Below, one piece after another: positions 1 through 8,700 of a stretch of 35,354 nucleotides of DNA. Source of the DNA: Shewanella sp. (GTDB lineage Bacteria; Pseudomonadota; Gammaproteobacteria; Enterobacterales; Shewanellaceae). Positions within the stretch are counted from its first letter, which is position 1; each line of letters starts with the position of its first letter. The stretch lies in NCBI RefSeq assembly GCF_013214165.1, contig NZ_JABSSM010000043.1:1-35354 (forward strand), read 5' to 3'. A program made the position numbers and the translations under genes. The notes below the pieces were generated by a model, which searched no databases, was not told the DNA's origin, and was given only the letters and a program-made list of their open reading frames with translations.

Positions 1-546
1 GCCGGAAAGACATGGGGGAAGGACATGGGGGAAGGACATGGGGGAAGGACATGGGGGAAGGACATCTTCTTTGCTCCTGTTTAGTCATACCGGACTTGCT
101 TGTACTTTATCGTCATACCGGACCTGTTTCTTCATGTCATGCCGGACTCGTTCCGGTATCCATTCTTAGCTTCTGAGCTTGATTAAAAGCTGGGTTCCGG
201 CCAACAGGCACGCCGGAAAGACACTAGTGAATGGGTTCCGGCCAACAGGCATGCCGGAAAGACACTAGATAAGCATGCAGGAAAGACTGTAGTGAGCATG
301 TCGGAAAGACACTAGTGAGTGGATTCAAGCCTTGAGCATACCGGAAAGGTAGTAGTTCAACACGCCAGAGCAACAGTAAGGACGATGGGGATATGTAAGG
401 CAACAGTATAAATGGATTAATGTAAGTTTGGGTGATGTTTTTGTGATTGTGACTGTGCCAGTATCCTATGAAAATCCAATGTACGGGACTTGTTCTCGTA
501 AAGTACTCATGATCATGGGGTTCACCCAGTCACAATAAAGGAAGCA
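1..546. repeat. Repeat-rich left intergenic region
   Basis: No gene is seen here. Positions 10-61 hold four exact tandem copies of a 13-base unit (ACATGGGGGAAGG). Positions 66-360 are a mosaic of palindromic units whose core reads TTCCGGCCAACAGGCATGCC and whose ends pair as TTCCGGC/GCCGGAA. Two near-identical copies lie in tandem at 191-227 and 232-268, a 41-base period, followed by decayed copies ending in GGAAAGACACTAG. Bases 361-536 look unique; I found no convincing promoter, although one must exist for the GST gene. The class resembles REP or BIME-like intergenic repeats; I do not assign a named family. Confidence 0.7.
141..222 (+). repeat. 82-bp repeat, copy 1 (partner at 2113-2193)
   Basis: This segment runs from CCGGACTCGTTCCGGTATCC through the GGGTTCCGGCC palindrome to GGAAAGAC. 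It is repeated in the same orientation at 2113-2193 with only a few substitutions and one indel. The two copies bracket the GST and SDR genes as direct repeats. Each copy contains two hairpin-forming parts (CCGGA/TCCGG and TTCCGGC/GCCGGAA). Confidence 0.75.
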
Positions 547-1170
547 ATGATGTTGCAACTAATCGGCGTAGCACGTAGTCCATTCGTATGGAAATTGAGA
601 GTGATTTTAGTCGAAAAAGGCTTGGCTTATACGCTGGTGGATGAATATCCATCGGCAACCAATGACGCCATCATCAAATATAACCCGCTAGGTAAGATCC
701 CAGTACTACTGACTGAAACTCAACAGGTGTTATGTGAATCCAAGTTTATCGCACAATATTTAACGTCTTTCACCGGGGGGATTAATCTCGTGCCCACCGA
801 GATGAATCAAGTGATAGAGGCGCAACAGGTGGAAGTGGTTGCTGATGGTATTTGTGACGCCATGATTGCGATTATTTATGAGCAGCGTCGTGATGAAAAA
901 TTACAATGTGCCGATGCTGTGCAACTGCAATTTGAGAAAATATTGCGCGGAGTAAGCTTTTTAAATACTCAAATCGACGCTAAGTCATGGATGGTCGGTG
1001 ACCATTTCAGTATCGCGGACATTGCCAGTGTAACGGCTTATACCTGGCTGAAAAGTCGTTATGAAGATTATGCTTGGCAAGCAGAATTTACGTCACTCGA
1101 CGCCCACGCCAGCAAAATCTTAGTGCGTGAATCCATGCAAGTGACACATCCGTTTCTGGCCAACAGCTAA
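547..1170 (+). CDS. Glutathione S-transferase family protein
   Basis: A 207-aa protein of usual GST length. The N-terminal thioredoxin-like half has a Ser-Pro-Phe near residue 11 at the usual active-site loop, the cis-proline segment NPLGKIPVL at about 46-54, and the Glu-Ser-Lys (64-66) that in the family binds the glutathione gamma-glutamyl group. The helical C-terminal half carries the N-capping box in WMVGDHFSIADI. Such proteins conjugate or reduce small molecules with glutathione in the cytoplasm; the substrate cannot be told from sequence. The start follows an AAGGA at 537-541; a second ATG three bases on is equally possible. The SDR gene follows after 20 bases on the same strand, so the two are probably cotranscribed and may share a detoxification role (inference). 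Confidence 0.85.
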   Translation: MMLQLIGVARSPFVWKLRVILVEKGLAYTLVDEYPSATNDAIIKYNPLGKIPVLLTETQQVLCESKFIAQYLTSFTGGINLVPTEMNQVIEAQQVEVVADGICDAMIAIIYEQRRDEKLQCADAVQLQFEKILRGVSFLNTQIDAKSWMVGDHFSIADIASVTAYTWLKSRYEDYAWQAEFTSLDAHASKILVRESMQVTHPFLANS

Positions 1171-1190
1171 CCATTGAGGCAATAAACAGC

Positions 1191-1931
1191 ATGGCAAATT
1201 TAACCGGCAAGGTGGCGTTAATCTCTGGGGCAAGTCGGGGGATTGGCGCTGCAACGGCTGAATATTTAGCGGCATGCGGCGCATCAATTGCGATAACCTA
1301 TTATCACAATAAAGACAAAGCCGATAATATTGTTGAACATATCATTCAATCCGGTGGCAAGGCGATAGCCATTTGTGCCGACGCGGGCGATATCCATCAG
1401 GCAAGCTCAGTGATCAAACAGGTGATCAAAGAGTATGGCGAGCTAGATATTTTAGTCAACAATGCCGGTCGGGCCAAAGTCATCGCGTTTGCTGATTATG
1501 ATTGGGAGACGCTAGATAACCTGATTGATGTCAATATTCGCGGTGTGTTTGCATTATCGCAAGCTGCCGCGAAACAGATGAATAATGAAGGTCGCATTAT
1601 CAATATAGGCAGCGTCTCTGCACAACGTGCAGGGAGAACGGGTATGACAGGCTATGCATTAACCAAAAGTGCCATACTGGGTTTAACCAAAGCCATGGCG
1701 AGAGATCTTGCCGAGCAGAAAATAACGGTGAATGTGATTAATCCCGGTCATATCAATACTGACATGAACCCAATCACAGGGGGATCAGCATCCCAGCGGA
1801 TTGAATCTATTCCTGCGGCAAGATATGGCGAGACGATGGACATCGCCCAAGCGGTCGCTTTTTTAGCCTCCGATGAAGCGAGTTATATTACCGGCACGAG
1901 TTTAACCATAGACGGAGGGTTAACTTGTTAA
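1191..1931 (+). CDS. Short-chain dehydrogenase/reductase (FabG-like)
   Basis: A 246-aa classical SDR, full length. It has the Rossmann nucleotide-binding motif GASRGIG (13-19), NNAG (90-93), the conserved Asn115, and the catalytic Ser141 or Ser143 with Tyr155 and Lys159 (YALTK). It ends in the usual SYITGTSLTIDGG segment. The small charged context after the second strand favours NADPH, but this is an inference. It is an NAD(P)H-dependent oxidoreductase of the 3-oxoacyl-ACP reductase-like group; the genome's main fabG is normally in the fatty acid cluster, so this is more likely a paralogue acting on another substrate. It sits 20 bases after the GST gene and is followed by a GC-rich hairpin. 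Confidence 0.88.
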   Translation: MANLTGKVALISGASRGIGAATAEYLAACGASIAITYYHNKDKADNIVEHIIQSGGKAIAICADAGDIHQASSVIKQVIKEYGELDILVNNAGRAKVIAFADYDWETLDNLIDVNIRGVFALSQAAAKQMNNEGRIINIGSVSAQRAGRTGMTGYALTKSAILGLTKAMARDLAEQKITVNVINPGHINTDMNPITGGSASQRIESIPAARYGETMDIAQAVAFLASDEASYITGTSLTIDGGLTC

Positions 1932-1942
1932 CATAATACTCG

Positions 1943-1964
1943 GCGGCAGTCATCCGACTGCCGC
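1943..1964 (+). terminator. Hairpin after the SDR gene
   Basis: A perfect 9-bp GC-rich stem, GCGGCAGTC / GACTGCCGC, with a 4-base loop starts 11 bases after the SDR stop codon. There is no clear T-run after it, so it could be an intrinsic terminator of weak form or an mRNA-stabilising hairpin. Confidence 0.5.
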
Positions 1965-2112
1965 ATTCAACATGCTCAACGACATCCTTTTACTGTCATC
2001 TGATCGCCTTTTCGAGTATTTCCTGGTCATTTCCTCATGCCTTCGACCTACACGATCTGTGATATTCCCGATATCATTCAGACATTCCCCATATCCCTAA
2101 CTATTCTGTCCT

Positions 2113-2193
2113 ACCGGACTTGTTCCGGTATCCATTCTTAGCTTTTGAGTTGAATTAAAGCTGGGTTCCGGCCAGCAGGCGTACCGGAAAGAC
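2113..2193 (+). repeat. 82-bp repeat, copy 2
   Basis: Direct copy of the segment at 141-222, differing by scattered substitutions (for example CTTGTTCCGG for CTCGTTCCGG). It is followed at once by the 120-bp repeat described next, so a composite of two repeat types ends the GST/SDR module. Confidence 0.75.
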
Positions 2194-2203
2194 GAAATGG
2201 GAT

Positions 2204-2325
2204 ATGTCTTCGACCTACACGGGTCTGTGATATTCCCGATATCATTCAGACATTTCCCATATCCCTATGGGTCAGGTAGGAAATGTCGATCATGCGAGCA
2301 GTAATTATCGACCCGGACCTGTTCC
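2204..2325 (+). repeat. 120-bp repeat, left inverted copy bordering the defence island
   Basis: This stretch starts ATGTCTTCGACCTACA, passes through GATATTCCCGATATCATTC and CATTTCCCATATCCC, and ends near GACCCGGACCTGTTCC. Its reverse complement occurs at 32883-33003 with only about half a dozen mismatches. A partial direct copy lies at 2038-2101. A shorter version lacking the middle lies at 34994-35062 in the inverted sense. Confidence 0.8.
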
Positions 2326-2849
2326 AGGATCCAGCTTTTATTTTCAGGTTCACACAGTGGATTCAGGGGGCTGATGGGCAACAATATCTCAACCGCCTAG
2401 CAAAGCATTCGAAAGCCTATCCCTAGATGCGAATATGACCCGCGTTCATAATCAATGCAGGCTTGTTTGGCCCGACAGCGCGCAGGTTAAATGAATACGG
2501 TGTGATTTAACTTGGGTACAGCAACGTATTTCGGCTGTTGAATACCGAGAGGTAAATAATTTAGGCGAATAGATAACAGGTTTAACCTTGAAGAAACACT
2601 AGTTTCGAGAAGGTACATAACCTTGGTTGGTAAAGGGATAAATCTGTTGCATTTTTTATGCAAACACGTATCTTAACTTATTGAAAAAGGAATCTAATTG
2701 GCACAAGGAAAGTGAACCTCTCAACATCCATGTCAAAGAGTGTAAAAATCAATTTTTAAATGATTACTTACAGTGAGCCAACTCAAAGTTTCCTAGATGA
2801 TATCAACTTATAAATCAGTTAATGCAAAAGCATTTCGATTTGGAGCTCT

Positions 2850-4445
2850 ATGTTAAGGTTTAAATCCGTTCTATCTGTGTTGTCTAAATCCTCGCCCTAT
2901 GCGGTTAGAACACTGCATCAGAATGACGATTCTATCGAGGACCGGATAAAGGATTATCTATTCATCACAACCGATATCGAGCGTGCGTTTAAAGAAGCGC
3001 TGATCAATGCGACAGAGGATGACATTATCTTTCTGTGTGGCAGTAGCGGTGATGGTAAGTCTGAAATTTTAACTCGCTATTGTGAAATGTCCATGTTCAA
3101 AGGCCGCTACGTTTTTCACTTAGATGCAACCCACAGCTTCTCTCCAACTGCTAATGCAATCCAAACGTTAGATGAGCTATTTGAACAGAACCGTGGCTCA
3201 GATAAAACACTGGTCGTGGGTATTAACGTAGGTATGCTTGGGAATTATGCCCAAGAAGGTGCTGAACAGCATAATGATATTAAATCATCTATAAAAAACT
3301 TCCTCGAAGGTTCGACTCATCAGGCTAATCACCAGTTCCTTGATTTTGAGCAGTTTCCTAAATTCGTCTTGGGGCAGCAGGGCTACACTGCAGAATTTGT
3401 TAAATCACTTTTTCAAAAGCTTACCGCGCCGAGCAATAACATTATCCGTGACCATTACGATCATGAGAAGACACTGCTCAAAGCGACTGACAAACAGTTA
3501 TGTGCAAACTATGAGCTACTGAGTGATGAGGCAGTACAAGATTCCGTTATAGAGCTGTTGTTTAAAGCTAGGCTAGTAAAGGATCAGTTCTTGACTGCAC
3601 GAGCACTGCTTGATTTTATATTTCACCTCCTAGCGGGACCTGCTTATCTGTTTGATAATTTATTTACCGGTAGTGACAATGAGCTAGCGAGTAAAATTGT
3701 AAATTTTGACCCGGCAAATATTCGTACTCAACATATAGACAAGTTCATATTGTCTAGAAGTCTAGGTTTACCAGATCATGACTTTGAGGTGTTCGTTGAG
3801 GCTCTTTCATTAAAAGGGTTTACTACAAGTCTACAACCTGAATCATACTTGAGACTTTTTTACCTATTGAAAAATGCTGAGTTTGGCAATAACTACCATC
3901 AATCATTCAGCGATGACTTTCAGCAACAGCTAATAAAGAAATATACTGAAATTTGGCACCTACATTGTCACTTCGATGGTTCTGATGAGCATAAGCTAGC
4001 ACTGCGTAAGTATTACAAAGATGTAGCGATTGCCGCTATTCACAAATACAACAATCGCAATGCCCCCAAACTCGGCAAAGGTGAGTTCTTCATCTCCGAG
4101 CATAATGGATTTCAGCTAGCAGCCGATCTGGAACTGAAGGCCCATGTGACTCAAATAGCGGAAGATGAAGAGATTAAAACCTCACATTTCAACACTTACT
4201 TCAAAGTGGGCAAGCGTGTCGTGAAGCTGCCAACCAACATCAATCTCTTGAGTCTGATGTTACGTATTGTCGAAGGTTACCGCCCAAATAAGCACGATAA
4301 AAATACAGTAGTGCTTTTAGATGAGCTAGTAGAACAGATTACAGAAGTGGCTAATGGTTCTGACACGCTGCACATATTGAACACAAACGGTAGATACAAA
4401 ATTACTAATGACGATTTCGATGAATTTGAAGTGAGCGGCCTATAA
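2850..4445 (+). CDS. dptF: Phosphorothioation-dependent restriction protein DptF (DndF)
   Basis: A 531-aa P-loop protein, the first of the three-gene dptFGH operon. The Walker A motif is GSSGDGKS at residues 64-71, close to the N-terminus, which is typical of DptF. The N-terminal segment (VLSKSSPYAVRTL and DYLFITTDIERAF) also reads like this family. In known systems DptF works with DptG and DptH to restrict DNA that lacks phosphorothioate marks, with ATP use by the P-loop subunits. The start has GGAG five bases upstream. dptG follows after two bases, so the two are translationally linked. No dndA or dndI homologue accompanies it. Assignment is firm given the downstream dptG, dptH and the dndBCDE genes in the same window. 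Confidence 0.9.
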   Translation: MLRFKSVLSVLSKSSPYAVRTLHQNDDSIEDRIKDYLFITTDIERAFKEALINATEDDIIFLCGSSGDGKSEILTRYCEMSMFKGRYVFHLDATHSFSPTANAIQTLDELFEQNRGSDKTLVVGINVGMLGNYAQEGAEQHNDIKSSIKNFLEGSTHQANHQFLDFEQFPKFVLGQQGYTAEFVKSLFQKLTAPSNNIIRDHYDHEKTLLKATDKQLCANYELLSDEAVQDSVIELLFKARLVKDQFLTARALLDFIFHLLAGPAYLFDNLFTGSDNELASKIVNFDPANIRTQHIDKFILSRSLGLPDHDFEVFVEALSLKGFTTSLQPESYLRLFYLLKNAEFGNNYHQSFSDDFQQQLIKKYTEIWHLHCHFDGSDEHKLALRKYYKDVAIAAIHKYNNRNAPKLGKGEFFISEHNGFQLAADLELKAHVTQIAEDEEIKTSHFNTYFKVGKRVVKLPTNINLLSLMLRIVEGYRPNKHDKNTVVLLDELVEQITEVANGSDTLHILNTNGRYKITNDDFDEFEVSGL

Positions 4446-4447
4446 CT

Positions 4448-5797
4448 ATGTTGCTATTAAAACCTGAGTTACAGGTAAAAAATAATACTCTAACCAGTTA
4501 CTTTCCTATCAGAACCAAAGACAGATATGACATCTTTGATTGGGACAGTGCGCTAGGGCATGTGGTAAAGCAGTCTTATCGAAAAGAGTTTATTCAGTTT
4601 AAAGACCCTGCAGATCCTACCGGGAAAAAGAAAAAGCAGTTTGAATTAGCAGATTTTAAAGACGCTAGTCAAAAAGTTTTTATACGTAAGCTGGATGAAG
4701 CTGATTTCTGGCCAATACTCGATAAAATGTATTTCGAGGGAAATGAGCTGTTTAAGATCACTCCTGAGTTTCTGCTCTTCAAAACAAACAAAGCTGTAGG
4801 TAACACTCCCAATGGCCGTCTCGGCAGTCTGTTTTCAAGTTTACTGCAAGACTTTGCTTTTACAAATAAGCCAAAGTCGCAACTTAACTTTCTCGAGCAG
4901 CAGCTCTATGACGTATTGAGCTTACACCTTAAAAGTCAGGACCCAGCAGCGGGTGACTTAGTCAGCAAAGAGGCGCCATACCTACCATTTATGGCTAACC
5001 ACTTTCAGCAAGATCTTACGTTTTTGAGTAAGCGTCCAAAATACTTACTCTCAATTTTCAAAGATTTTCTTCGACTTTACGCGCATCTATATACTGCACA
5101 GCTCGCATTAAATTTAAAAGACTGGCGTTCAGGTGAACCTAAGCCAAAATTGCATTACTTTATTTTGGACAGTGAAAAGGCCAGTGACGAACGCTCTTTA
5201 GTTAAGAGTTATGGTCATAAGCAGCTTTCTTCTGCACTTTGGAGCATCTTTCCATATCTGGCGATGAACGAAAGTTTGCAAGATAATAAAAATCAGATCA
5301 TGCCTATTTGGGCTTTAGCACAAAACTTGGCAGAGCATCCAACTTGTGCAGAAGCACTTGAAAGCTACGCAGCAGATTTTAAAGAAAACAGACAACTCAA
5401 TACCAGCATATCAAACTCACAAGACCCACTAGATCAGCTCCAAAATTTATTAAGACTTGGTGCTGCACAATTTAGTCGCGGTGAATCCAGATACGACATC
5501 AATCTACAATACGTCAAATCGACTGAGTCAGAGCTGTGCTCTCACTTTATTCAAAGTCGAGGCCGTGCGGGGCGAGTCATGGTGTTTAATCAAGATTACC
5601 TTCTTTTGTTGACAAACCTTGCAGTGGGCGAGAAAGAAAAGCTACGTTTCCATGAGCTTATCTTAGCGTTCGAATCCAGAGGGGTGTTTTTTGACAAACA
5701 GAGTCAACAGGCTCTAATCACATTTTATGAACGCATCGGCAATGTTGAGCGTATGAGTGACAGTGGAGATGCAGTATATGTCCTTAAAACAATTTAA
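4448..5797 (+). CDS. dptG: Phosphorothioation-dependent restriction protein DptG (DndG)
   Basis: A 449-aa protein with no P-loop or nuclease motif that I can see. The assignment rests on position between dptF and dptH, on length, and on family-like segments such as the C-terminal 80 residues, which read as a predicted helical or winged-helix unit (RGRAGRVMVFNQDYLLLLTN). A basic patch, GKKKKQ, lies near residue 60 and might contact nucleic acid (inference). DptG is a required part of the DptFGH restriction complex in studied systems; its own activity is not well defined. Its gene starts two bases after dptF ends and overlaps the start of dptH by 20 bases. Confidence 0.85.
   Translation: MLLLKPELQVKNNTLTSYFPIRTKDRYDIFDWDSALGHVVKQSYRKEFIQFKDPADPTGKKKKQFELADFKDASQKVFIRKLDEADFWPILDKMYFEGNELFKITPEFLLFKTNKAVGNTPNGRLGSLFSSLLQDFAFTNKPKSQLNFLEQQLYDVLSLHLKSQDPAAGDLVSKEAPYLPFMANHFQQDLTFLSKRPKYLLSIFKDFLRLYAHLYTAQLALNLKDWRSGEPKPKLHYFILDSEKASDERSLVKSYGHKQLSSALWSIFPYLAMNESLQDNKNQIMPIWALAQNLAEHPTCAEALESYAADFKENRQLNTSISNSQDPLDQLQNLLRLGAAQFSRGESRYDINLQYVKSTESELCSHFIQSRGRAGRVMVFNQDYLLLLTNLAVGEKEKLRFHELILAFESRGVFFDKQSQQALITFYERIGNVERMSDSGDAVYVLKTI
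5764..5767 (+). promoter_or_regulatory. Ribosome binding site choosing the dptH start
   Basis: GGAG lies ten bases before ATG 5778. Two in-frame alternatives, GTG 5757 and ATG 5769, have no properly spaced site: the first has none and the second would be one base from this GGAG. I therefore place the dptH start at 5778. Confidence 0.55.
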
Positions 5798-8700
5798 TGA
5801 TTTTCTAGCAGAACAATTTCTAAATTGGGGACAGCAAGCCCTAAAAGCGGGTTTTAGATATCAGTTTCAGTCTCCTGATATGGATAACAGCTTAAAACTG
5901 TTTAACTCGATCGTATCAAAATCAGATGGCAGCATAAATGTTAAAGGCACTGAGCTACCTGTAGTGCAGTGTGGTGAAGCACGATTACTGCCAGTACTGC
6001 ATAGTGAAGACTCGAGGAAATGTGCAGGTTTTACAGAAAACTTCATTTCACATCTGCGTGACGAGGTAGCAGGACAATTTGGTGAACTTGAAGGGTGTGC
6101 ACTGCTTGTAATACATAACAGTATGTTAGATACCCTGATTAACTCTGCTGAGGATGTCGCGCAACCTGCTAGCATTTGGCACCCTGAGCAGATAAAACAT
6201 GCCATGCATGATCTGATTGATGACTTCAATGGGACTCGAAAAGTTTCTGAGTGTCTGCTCGAGCACAGGTTTAACCAAATCGTCGACGATGGCGCGACCA
6301 TGTTTGGCTTTGAAGACCTCTACAATGCGTTGCTCGATGGTGATCTACAGTTCAGTGAGCTTGGCTTACTAAATGACCCCGCGATTCTCACTTGGGACGG
6401 CAAACCTGAACAGATAAATAAACGCTTAGAAGAGAACAAGCGTCTCTACGAAGAGCTTGAGCGTATAACCCATCATTTCCCTAATGAATTAGAGGACAAG
6501 CTCGCCGAAAAAGATTTCGGTGCCAAGTTTGTCTCTAAAAACTTCGGTGGCGACGACACTGAACGCTGGAAAACTGAGCTTGAATTTAGTGCGTGTAAAC
6601 AAGAGCAAGAAGCGAACCGCAAAAACCTGCTAGAACTCGAAAGCGAATCCATTTTGCAGGGTGAGCTAATTGCCAAGAATAAAGCCGAAACTAAAGCGGG
6701 CCGCAGAGAGCGTCATCTTATCTTGGTGCTGGAGGATGAGCAGCAAGACTTTGGTTTCGAGTTAACCTTTATTGGCGGAAAAATTGAACGCAAGCAGTGT
6801 TCGATTATGCACAATAAAACCGATCTTATCGAAATTGCTAACCCGGTTAATTCTGGTGGAAAGCGCAGTCGTGTCACCATCACAGGGCAATACCCGGACA
6901 AAGCGACGTTTTTCACTTTTAACCTTAAGCGAGAAAAAACCGCAGAACGTTTCAAGTTTAAAGTGTTAGTCATTAGAAGTGGCGACTTCAATATTGATGC
7001 CTTCAGGAATAACTTCTTAATCGAACCTTCATCATCTGCTAAAAAAAGTTCAAGAATTACACTGCAAACTGAAGAAAACAGTTTTGTCATTGGCATTAAT
7101 GGTGGTCAAGAGGGCGGTAAAGCCGTGCTCGGTGAAATAGGCCAAGTTTTTGATAATGAAGCGACTAGTGAAATAGACTTTGAGCAGATCGCTAATGAAT
7201 CCGACGAGTTACATTTTATCGTTAAGGGACAAGACTCGTTTTTAACCTTTAACGTAGAAGGGGCCATAGCAACAGATTCGCTGACGCTTCCGCTTATATT
7301 AGACAAAGACAGGTTTACTCGCCTTTACCAAGATTCCTATCTAGGCACCTTTAACCGCTCAAAAAATAAAGTGTTACTCGATAATAAAGAGGTCTCGCCT
7401 AAGGGCAGGCGTTTAACCTTACTGCAGTGGGAAGCTGAAATTGTCGATAACCTGTTACTCACCAGGCGCGATGAATCACGAACTCCTTTGTATTTAGCAG
7501 ACATAGAGGCGACATATCCATCGCTGTATGTTGCTTATCGTGCGCTATTTTATTACTACGTACAAAACCGCACGCTACCGAGTCTTTGTAGTTGGGGGCC
7601 TGAGTACCGGGTTTTAGCCGGACAGGTTGTTAAGCAATACAATAACGCTATTAGCGCTATTGGTGATGATATCTTGCTCACCCCCGAGCAGAAGCAACTT
7701 ATCAGTCTGGGCTTCGCCACATTTAGTGGTCAAGATTATATCACGCCGTTCCACCCCTTGGTCATAGCCTACTACTTAGCATTAGCAGAGCGTGTTACTC
7801 AAGATGACAGCCATAGTTTTAAGACCTTGCCTAAGGTGACTTTAGATAGGCTAAATGCCCGTGGATTGTTGCCGTTTATTTATGATCCTATTCATGGTTT
7901 TGCATTCAGTCAGCTTGAGAAAGAGAACAGTTTCTGGCTTGAGCTAGTGCCACAACAAGACACCAGTTTTTCTTATGTGCGCAAACTGGTCAAAGACAAA
8001 GTTGGTGAATTTAAAAATGCCTTCACGGCACTGTTTACCGCAGGACCTAATGCGACCCTTCTGATCAACTCAGTCAACAATAAGTCGAATCATGAAGTTT
8101 TCATGGGCCTTGTCGATTTTGTTAAAGCAAACAAAGACAAGGTGTGTCAGATACACGTCAACTTGTACGACGACAAGCTGGTTTATAGTGAGTTCGACAG
8201 GTTTGCCGAAACAGCGAGTTACGATGAGCTCAAGAGCTTATATGAGTTAGACAAGGGCGCCATTCGTGAGCAAGCTGACACCATTATCGACCTGCTGCGT
8301 ACCAGGCTTACCTACAGTAAGTTTGAGAATGGCAAGATAGATGGCAAACAAGCCTATTCACATCTGAGCTTCTTCAGAAATAACAGCAAGGTTGAGCCAA
8401 GAGACGTCAATGTCGATAAGCAGCTCAGCGGCGTTGTCTGCCATGGTCTGATGGCGGGAGAAGCTGCTGCAAATAAACAAGGCAGCTATTTCACAGCATT
8501 TGGCCTGAATAATGTTGATACTTCAGACTACCCACACCTGCAGATAGCTCAAAAGTTGGGTGGGTTAATCAAACCTGCGTTACTTTCCAGTGAGCCGACG
8601 GGTAATTCTAAATCGATGGCGCTAGTGGTGAGCGATAACTTTAGAACCTTATTAGAGCGTTCCTATGAGAGCTCAATCTGGACTACCATTATCGATCCTA

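Larger units (their letters stand above)
1965..2849. other. Intergenic region with repeats, then unassigned sequence before dptF
   Basis: No gene is supported. Positions 2038-2360 are repeat material described separately. Positions 2361-2849 look unique and hold no recognisable gene. A small hairpin (TTGCAT, 5-base T loop, ATGCAA) lies at 2647-2663. A TATAAA at 2809-2814 could be the -10 element for dptF, but I see no matching -35 element, so I do not call a promoter. The dptF ribosome binding site is GGAG at 2842-2845. Confidence 0.5.

Noticed and set aside
10..268. Short regular repeats that might be a CRISPR array
   Set aside because: The 13-base units have no spacers, the 41-base units are two copies of one palindromic element with nearly the same interior, and no cas gene is near.
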